Assembly: GCF_001757355.1 (NCBI RefSeq)
Contig: NZ_MINO01000007.1
Span: forward strand, 62,001 to 126,000
DNA: 64,000 nt
Direction: 5' to 3'
From: Sphingobium phenoxybenzoativorans
GTDB taxonomy: Bacteria > Pseudomonadota > Alphaproteobacteria > Sphingomonadales > Sphingomonadaceae
Shown: in pieces, positions 58,545 through 64,000 of the stretch
How positions within the stretch are numbered: the stretch's first letter is position 1
How the letters are laid out: every line of letters begins with the position of its first letter
The notes under the pieces: model-generated
Database searches by the model: none
Seen by the model: only the letters and a program-made list of their open reading frames with translations
What the model was told of the DNA's origin: nothing
Position numbers and translations under genes: made by a program

Positions 58545-58910
58545 TCAGTTGCCGACGACGATCCGGGTTCCCGCGTCAGCATAACGCGCATTATTTTCCG
58601 CCTTGGCGATGGCGATGCCGACCGGTTCCTTCGCGCTGCGAAGTGCGGCGTTGCGGCAGGACACGAACTGATGCAGATCGCGGGTTTCGCAGACCTTGGC
58701 GGCCGCGTAGCTGATCCGCCGGTTCAGCGTCTCTTTCCCCGACTGGGTGGTCAGGTCCAGGTCGGAATAGAGCACGGCCCGCTGGCGGGCGCCGGTCTCT
58801 GTCGTGCTGGTCTGGCTGGCGCCGGCGAAGGCGGGGGTCGCCGCCGCAAAGCACAGGGTTGCGGCCAGGGTCGCAGTAAAGCGGGTGGTGAACTTGGGGG
58901 CAAACATCAC
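58545..58910 (-). CDS. UrcA family protein
   Basis: A 121-aa secreted protein. Signal peptide (TTRFTATLAATLCFAAATPAF, cleavage near AGA) then an UrcA domain: AVLYSDLDLTTQSGKETLNRRISYAAAKVCETRD, with CRNAALRSA and AIAKAENNARYA. Two Cys in VCETRD...SCRN probably form a disulfide. UrcA proteins are typical of sphingomonads and Caulobacterales; their function is unknown. An AGAGGAGACC ribosome site precedes the ATG. Confidence 0.82.
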   Translation of the reverse strand: MMFAPKFTTRFTATLAATLCFAAATPAFAGASQTSTTETGARQRAVLYSDLDLTTQSGKETLNRRISYAAAKVCETRDLHQFVSCRNAALRSAKEPVGIAIAKAENNARYADAGTRIVVGN

Positions 58911-59197
58911 AGGGTCTCCTCTAAATACCGATATGCTATGCTTTGCCCGGCGCGCCCTTGGAGCGGCCGGGGCTGGCGGATGGCGGGGGCTGCCGATCCG
59001 TCCTGCCCATCCTGTTTAGGATCATGCCCCCCGCCACGCATTCCGGGATCGACCAGCGCCCGTCATCTTCGGCGGACGACCGCCGGCGTCGACGAACGGC
59101 GCAAGAGAGGCGACCAGCGGCGACAGGACGGAAAATGCCAGCATGCCGTAGCGTCAAAATCGATCAGGAGGCGGGAGGTGTGTGCGAAGAATAAAAA

Positions 59198-59229
59198 ACG
59201 CCCCCGGTGCAAGGGATGACCGGGGGCGT
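59198..59229 (-). terminator. minus-strand intrinsic terminator
   Basis: ACGCCCCCGGT/ACCGGGGGCGT perfect stem followed on the minus strand by a T-rich run (TTTTTTATT). It would end a leftward transcript starting to the right of 59230. Confidence 0.75.
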
Positions 59230-59533
59230 ATCCTGCGCATGCTGTCGGGCACTTCAGGATCTGGTGCTATGGGCCACAAACCGGGGGCTGGTCCGGGGCG
59301 TATTCAGTAACGTCACAGTGCCATTGCCGACCTGTCGTCCTGATGAACGGATCATAATAATGGCGGCCTGAAAGGCGGAACATCTCTCGATCGCCGACAC
59401 GCACCGTCGTTCAACGACATGTCCATCGACAAACAGCCGACGAGAAACGATCAATGTTGGGGGTATGGCGCGGGGACCAGCGGCACTGCAAGTGGATTAA
59501 CCATGCAAGGTCCTGACCGTCCTTAGCCAAAAT

Positions 59534-59563
59534 GGCGCGTTGTCCTTAACGCGCCGGATTTTT
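59534..59563 (+). terminator. plus-strand intrinsic terminator or attenuator
   Basis: GGCGCGTT-GTCCTT-AACGCGCC then GGA-TTTTT, 58 bp before the hybrid kinase start. Either it ends a rightward small transcript or attenuates the kinase gene. Confidence 0.65.
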
Positions 59564-59621
59564 CGGGGTAGGAATCCCATGTCGTTCGGGTCAGGCGCGC
59601 GACTGGGTAAGAGGGCGCATA

Positions 59622-61241
59622 ATGGGCAATTTTTTCAATGGCTTCCTGCAGGCACTGCCTCCACATGGCTATTGCCTTCTCTGGTGGCCGCAGCTCGTCT
59701 GGACCCATGTCATCTCCGACGCGCTGATCGCGCTCGCCTATTTTTCCATTCCCCTCGCCCTCATCCAGTTCGTGCGGCGGCGCAAGGATATGGAGTTTGG
59801 CGGCATATTCTGGCTGTTCGCGCTGTTCATCACCGCATGCGGCGCGACTCACGTCATGAGCATCTGGAACCTGTGGCATGGCGATTATGGCATAGAGGCG
59901 CTGATCAAGGTGGTGACGGCGATCGCGTCGATATTCACCGCGATTCTGCTGTGGCCGCTACTGCCCAAGCTGCTGGCGATGCCCTCCCCCGGCGAACTGA
60001 CCCTGGCCAACAGGGAATTGGGCGCGCGCATCGCGGAGCGCGACGATGCACTGGCCGCGCTGAAGCATGAGGTGGCCGAACGGCGGAAGGCCGAAGCGGC
60101 TCTGCTGCAGGCGCAGAAGATCGAAGCCATCGGCCAGTTGACCGGCGGCATCGCGCACGACTTCAACAATCTGCTGCAGACCGTGTCGGGCAATATGGAG
60201 TTGATCCTGAACAATGTGCAGGACAATCCCCGCGTCTCCCGCTGGGCCGTCAACGCCGCCTCCGCCCTGGATCGCGGCAAGAAGCTGACCGCGCAATTGC
60301 TCGCCTTCTCCCGCACGCAGGCGCTGGAGCTGAAGCCGATCGCCCTGCGCCCGGCCATCACCGATACTATCGACATGCTGCACCGGACGCTGGGACCGCA
60401 GGTGACGCTGGAGCCGGACCTGGGCGCGGGATATTGGCACGTCATCGCCGACCCGACGCAGCTTGAGCTGTCCATCCTCAATCTGGCGATCAACGCCCGC
60501 GACGCCATGCCCGGCGGCGGCATATTGCGCATCATGACCAAGCCGGTGCTGATCATGGGCGATGATGGCGACCTGCCCCCCGGACAATATATCGACATCA
60601 TCGTCAGCGACAGCGGCACGGGCATGCCCGCGGAAGTGCGCGACCGGGCCTTCGAGCCGTTCTTCACCACCAAGGATCAGGGGCGCGGAACCGGGCTGGG
60701 CCTGTCCATGGTGTTCGGCATAGCCCGCCAGTCGGGCGGCACGGTAATCCTGGATTCAGAGATTGGCCGGGGCACGACGGTCACGATCCGCCTGCGCCGG
60801 GCCGAAGTGGCAGACGCCATCGATGCACCGGGCAACGGCGGTCAGGAGTTTGAGGATCAGGTCGAGCGGCTGGACGGCATCCACGCCCTGCTGGTGGACG
60901 ATGATGACGAGGTCAGGACGACTTTGCTGGATGTGTTGACGTCCTTAGGAGCGCAGGTGACGGAAGCCAGCAGCGGCGCGCAGGCCATAGACCTTCTGCA
61001 GACCGTCGAACCGGATGTGGCGATATTGGACTTCGCCATGCCCGGCATGACCGGGGCGGAAACGGCGGCGCGGATCAGCCTGATCCAGCCGGACCTGCCC
61101 ATCGTGATCGCCAGCGGCTATGCCGATACGCAGGCGCTGCGGATCGCGCTGGGCGAACGGATAGCCATGCTGCACAAGCCATTCCGGCACCATGAGCTGA
61201 CATCCGTGATCCGCGCAGTGTTGATGCCGGAGAGCCGGTAG
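59622..61241 (+). CDS. hybrid histidine kinase with ethylene-receptor-like sensor domain
   Basis: A 539-aa membrane hybrid kinase. Residues 24-120 form three membrane helices that match the ethylene-binding domain of plant ETR1: [21 protein letters not shown] and [12 protein letters not shown]33, Y40, C73 and H77 align with ETR1 D25, Y32, C65 and H69, including the copper-binding Cys and His (constant offset of 8). A coiled linker leads to a His kinase domain (H179 in IAHDFNNLL), the ATPase domain ([34 protein letters not shown]) and a C-terminal receiver (D470 in LDFAMPG, K519). No GAF domain lies between sensor and kinase, unlike in plants. No partner regulator with an output domain is adjacent. 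Confidence 0.92.
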   Translation: MGNFFNGFLQALPPHGYCLLWWPQLVWTHVISDALIALAYFSIPLALIQFVRRRKDMEFGGIFWLFALFITACGATHVMSIWNLWHGDYGIEALIKVVTAIASIFTAILLWPLLPKLLAMPSPGELTLANRELGARIAERDDALAALKHEVAERRKAEAALLQAQKIEAIGQLTGGIAHDFNNLLQTVSGNMELILNNVQDNPRVSRWAVNAASALDRGKKLTAQLLAFSRTQALELKPIALRPAITDTIDMLHRTLGPQVTLEPDLGAGYWHVIADPTQLELSILNLAINARDAMPGGGILRIMTKPVLIMGDDGDLPPGQYIDIIVSDSGTGMPAEVRDRAFEPFFTTKDQGRGTGLGLSMVFGIARQSGGTVILDSEIGRGTTVTIRLRRAEVADAIDAPGNGGQEFEDQVERLDGIHALLVDDDDEVRTTLLDVLTSLGAQVTEASSGAQAIDLLQTVEPDVAILDFAMPGMTGAETAARISLIQPDLPIVIASGYADTQALRIALGERIAMLHKPFRHHELTSVIRAVLMPESR

Positions 61242-61285
61242 GTCTCAGGTCCGGGATGACCGAACACGCAAGCTTGCCGCATTTT

Positions 61286-61359
61286 CCGTTCGGGCTGAGC
61301 CTGTCGAAGCCCTGCACTTTTAAGAAGGACAGGGCTTCGACAGGCTCAGCCCGAACGGG
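61286..61359. repeat. REP-like inverted repeat, family A
   Basis: CCGTTCGGGCTGAGCCTGTC and GACAGGCTCAGCCCGAACGG, almost perfect 25-bp arms, between the kinase and glgX; likely ends both converging transcripts. Confidence 0.8.
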
Positions 61360-61382
61360 AGGGGGGCTAAACGCGGTCCGCT

Positions 61383-63248
61383 CTAGACGATCGTTACCGA
61401 GCGGGCAGCCACGTCGAACGGTGCGATGCCCTCGACCGTGAAGCGTATCGCCGCCCCGCTGCGGTTGACGCAGATTGCCGGTCCGTCCCGGTAACGCATG
61501 ACCAGCGCGTTGCCGTCCGGGCGGTTCCAGTCGGCGTCCGTCATCTCGCCGCCGTCCGGGCGCAGCCATTGGACGTCATCGGGGGTCAGGAGGCGCGTCG
61601 CCATCAATGCAGGGGTGGCGGCGCGTTGGGCGGCGCATGCGAAGCTGTGCGCTTCGAGCGTCAGGTCGCGCCCCTTCCAGTCGAGCCAGGTGATCGCATT
61701 GTCCTGCGCATAGGCGTTGTTATTGCCCTGCTGCGTGCGGCCGAACTCGTCGCCCGCCGTCAGCATGATCGTGCCGCGTGAGGCGAAGAGGGTGGAAAGT
61801 AATGCCTTTATGTCGCGCTGGCGGGCGGCAATGATGTCCGGCTCGCCGGTCTCGCCTTCGATGCCATTGTTCCAGCTCAGATTTTCTCCGTGGCCGTCGC
61901 GGTTATTCTCGCCATTGGCTTCGTTGTGGCGGTGCTCATAGGCGGTGACGTCCGCCAGGCTGAAGCCGTCATGGGCGGCGAGGAAATTGACGGAGCGGGT
62001 GCGGTCGCCCTTGCCGAAGATGTCCGACGATCCGGCCAGGCGGGTCGCCAGCGCGCCAAGCCTGTGCGCATCGCCGCGCCAGAAGCTGCGCAAGTCGTCG
62101 CGGTAGCGGTCATTCCATTCGAGGAAGGTGTCGGCGAAATTGCCGAGCTGATAGCCGCCCGGGCCGATGTCCCAGGGTTCCGCGATCATGATGCGGTCGG
62201 CGAGGATCGGGTCGGCGGCCATTTCCAGCAGGAGCGGCGCCGCCGGATCGAAACCGCCGGGCAGGCGACCGAGCGCCGGGGCAAGATCGAAGCGGAAGCC
62301 GTCTATCCCGGCATGGCGGACGAAGTGCCGTAATGAGTCGAGGATCAGGCGGCGGGCGACCGGATTGTTGCAATCCACGCTGTTCCCGGTGCCGGTGTCG
62401 TTGATCAGCGCGCCATTGGCCTCGTGCCGGAAATAACGGCGCGCATCCAGGCCGCGCAGCGACAGGGTTGGGCCTAGCGCGTCGCTTTCGCCGTCATGGT
62501 TGAAAACCACATCCATGATGACGCCGATGCCAGCGTCGTGCAGCGCATCCACCGTCGCCCGCAGTTCGGCAAGGCCGCCGGGCGCGAGGCGGGGGTCGAG
62601 CGCGAAATAGCTGACCGGATTATAGCCCCAGGCGTTCGTCAGGCCGAGCGGACCCAGATGGCGTTCGTCGATCCAGGCGTTGATGGGCATCAGCTCGACG
62701 GCGCTGACATGCAGTTTCTTCAGATGATCGATGACCGCCGGATGGGCGAGCGCGGCGATCGTTCCGCGCTTCTTGGGCGGCACGGCCGGGTGCAGCTTGC
62801 TGAAGGCGCGGACCTGAAGCTCGTAGATCAGGCCGCCCGGCGTGAATTTGGGCGGGTGGTGCGGGCGGGCGGGCAGCGCGCGCTTGATGACACCCTTCGG
62901 CATGAGCGCGGCGGTGTCATGGCCATATTCCGCGAGGCGCGGATCATAGATGAACGGCCGGTCTATTGCGGTGGCGTAGGGATCGAGCAGCAGCTTGGCC
63001 GGGTCGAACCACAGGCCGTTGGAGGGGTCATAAGGTCCCTCGGCGCGCAGGCCATAGCTTGCCCCCGCGCCAATGCCGGCGACGAAGCGGGTGAACAGCC
63101 CCTGCCCGTTCCCCTCCATCGGCAGCCGCTCCTCCCGGTCGCCTTCGAACAGGCAGAGCGAGAGCGCATCGGCGGCGGACCAGACGGTGAAGCGGGTGCC
63201 GCCCTTTTCGAGCCTAGGTCCAAGGGGCGGCAGGTCGCCGGGGTTCAT
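61383..63248 (-). CDS. glgX: glycogen debranching enzyme GlgX
   Basis: A 621-aa GH13 isoamylase-type enzyme that hydrolyses alpha-1,6 branches of limit glycogen. An N-terminal beta domain ([20 protein letters not shown]) is followed by the barrel with [12 protein letters not shown], the nucleophile region [12 protein letters not shown], acid/base [15 protein letters not shown], and [17 protein letters not shown], then [18 protein letters not shown]. The start at 63248 overlaps the glgA stop (ATGA), so it is coupled to glycogen synthase. All catalytic residues are present. Confidence 0.94.
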   Translation of the reverse strand: MNPGDLPPLGPRLEKGGTRFTVWSAADALSLCLFEGDREERLPMEGNGQGLFTRFVAGIGAGASYGLRAEGPYDPSNGLWFDPAKLLLDPYATAIDRPFIYDPRLAEYGHDTAALMPKGVIKRALPARPHHPPKFTPGGLIYELQVRAFSKLHPAVPPKKRGTIAALAHPAVIDHLKKLHVSAVELMPINAWIDERHLGPLGLTNAWGYNPVSYFALDPRLAPGGLAELRATVDALHDAGIGVIMDVVFNHDGESDALGPTLSLRGLDARRYFRHEANGALINDTGTGNSVDCNNPVARRLILDSLRHFVRHAGIDGFRFDLAPALGRLPGGFDPAAPLLLEMAADPILADRIMIAEPWDIGPGGYQLGNFADTFLEWNDRYRDDLRSFWRGDAHRLGALATRLAGSSDIFGKGDRTRSVNFLAAHDGFSLADVTAYEHRHNEANGENNRDGHGENLSWNNGIEGETGEPDIIAARQRDIKALLSTLFASRGTIMLTAGDEFGRTQQGNNNAYAQDNAITWLDWKGRDLTLEAHSFACAAQRAATPALMATRLLTPDDVQWLRPDGGEMTDADWNRPDGNALVMRYRDGPAICVNRSGAAIRFTVEGIAPFDVAARSVTIV

Positions 63249-64000
63249 GCAACCAGCGACCGGTAGAGCGCGGCATAGCGGGCGGCGCTGCGGTCCCAAG
63301 AGAAATTGGCGCGCATGCCCGTCCGCTGCATGATCGTCCAAGCGGCGCGGTCGGCATGAAGCTCGATCGTGCGGGTGATGGCGCGACGAAGCTGATAGGG
63401 GTTGGGCGGGCCGAACTGGACGCCGGTCGCCGCGCCGGACGCGATCGCCGCCTCATTGGCGTCGATCACTGTGTCGGCCAGCCCCCCGACCCGCGCCACC
63501 ACCGGCACGCAGCCATAGCGCAGGCCATAAAGCTGGGTCAGGCCGCAGGGCTCGAAGCGCGAGGGAATGAGGATAGCGTCGCCGCCCGCCTGCATCAGAT
63601 GGGCGAGCGTCTCGTCATAGCTGATCTGGACGCCGACCCGCCCCCGGTGCCGGTCGGCAGCGGCGAGAAACGCGCCCTCCAGCGGGTGATCGCCCGACCC
63701 CAGCACGGCGAGCTTGCCGCCCATGCCGACCAGATGGTCGACAGCATCGGCCAGCATGTCCATGCCCTTCTGCCAGGTCAGCCGGCTGACGACGACGAAC
63801 AGCGGCGCGCCGTCGCGCTTGAGGCCGAAACGCTTTTCCACGGCGCGGCGGTTCGCCTTGCGCGCGGCGAGAGAGCGGTGGGAGAAGGGGCGCACAAGGT
63901 CCGGGTCCGTCGCCGGGTCCCAGAGCGCAGCGTCTATGCCGTTCAAGATGCCGTGCAGCCTGTCCGCCCGGCCAGTGACGAGGCCATCGAGGCCCATGCC
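63245..64000 (-). CDS. glgA: glycogen synthase GlgA, C-terminal half (5' end outside window)
   Basis: The visible 251 residues are the C-terminal Rossmann domain of an ADP-glucose-dependent GT5 glycogen synthase. Landmarks: [46 protein letters not shown], and the catalytic/ADP-binding [36 protein letters not shown]. It adds glucose from ADP-glucose to the glycogen chain. Coupled to glgX downstream; glgC and glgB are expected beyond the window edge. Confidence 0.93.
   Translation of the reverse strand, partial: GMGLDGLVTGRADRLHGILNGIDAALWDPATDPDLVRPFSHRSLAARKANRRAVEKRFGLKRDGAPLFVVVSRLTWQKGMDMLADAVDHLVGMGGKLAVLGSGDHPLEGAFLAAADRHRGRVGVQISYDETLAHLMQAGGDAILIPSRFEPCGLTQLYGLRYGCVPVVARVGGLADTVIDANEAAIASGAATGVQFGPPNPYQLRRAITRTIELHADRAAWTIMQRTGMRANFSWDRSAARYAALYRSLVA

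Larger units (their letters stand above)
58911..59621. other. 711-bp region without an accepted gene
   Basis: Two strong hairpins stand out, an outward-facing terminator on each strand (59198-59229 and 59534-59563). Between them are about 300 bp with no good reading frame (the best is 66 codons from a TTG without a ribosome site), which could encode small RNAs. The leftmost 280 bp show nothing clear. Confidence 0.5.

Noticed and set aside
59254..59454. 66-codon minus-strand gene before the minus-strand terminator
   Set aside because: TTG start, no ribosome site, no resemblance to a family; a small RNA is as likely.

Overview
The window looks like chromosomal DNA of a sphingomonad (Sphingobium/Novosphingobium/Sphingomonas type alphaproteobacterium). 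It is GC-rich and has three large TonB-dependent receptors, an UrcA-family protein, a GapR (DUF2312) gene next to DUF1244 and pyruvate kinase, a Cys-less L36 gene, a sphingan-type polyprenyl glycosylphosphotransferase, and an EcfG-type general stress promoter. The genus cannot be fixed from sequence reading alone.

Region 1 (about 1-29,300) is a dense catabolic cluster. It encodes two cytochrome P450s, a 3Fe-4S type ferredoxin, a PhyH-type dioxygenase, a tandem-domain CaiB/BaiF CoA transferase (cut by the window edge), two large/small acyl-CoA dehydrogenase pairs, an enoyl-CoA hydratase, five SDRs, an Old Yellow Enzyme, a zinc-less quinone oxidoreductase, an amidohydrolase, an isochorismatase-fold protein, a VOC and a SnoaL-like protein, an AHL-lactonase-like metallohydrolase, two MFS carriers and two TonB receptors. 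The only transcription factor is one MarR protein. This is a complete uptake, oxygenation, CoA activation and beta-oxidation-like kit for a hydrophobic (alicyclic, terpenoid or steroid-like) carboxylated substrate; the substrate itself is not determined.

The main discovery is a palindrome, consensus ATTGCATGCAAT (core TGCATGCA), in front of every transcription unit of Region 1. I count 13 exact cores plus two near matches. Most lie 28-90 bp upstream of a start codon, one overlaps a start codon and one is intragenic. No exact core was noticed in the other 35 kb. Three promoters carry paired sites 63, 73 and 74 bp apart, near whole helical turns. The central MarR gene shares one such promoter, so a single MarR regulon controlling about 27 genes is proposed.

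Region 2 (29,450-33,800) holds an iron-linked membrane module (DUF3649, PepSY, DUF3325) behind a possible Fur-like palindrome, then TonB, a glycine-zipper protein, GapR and DUF1244. Region 3 (33,800-43,300) has pyruvate kinase, a 21-unit 11-bp tandem array, REP-like inverted repeats, an AT-richer orphan membrane protein, rpmJ, a DUF4136 lipoprotein, an M14 peptidase, an SDR, a third TonB receptor, a ParDE toxin-antitoxin pair and tRNA-Ala(CGC).

Region 4 (43,400-64,000) is mostly housekeeping: a DUF2171 stress-like protein, a DEAD-box helicase, ilvE, an exopolysaccharide initiating transferase, a YqaA/DedA-like protein, lnt, metK, trmB, a ClC channel, a LytS/LytTR-type two-component pair, an UrcA protein, a hybrid histidine kinase whose N-terminus closely resembles the plant ethylene-receptor sensor domain, and the glgX-glgA end of a glycogen operon.
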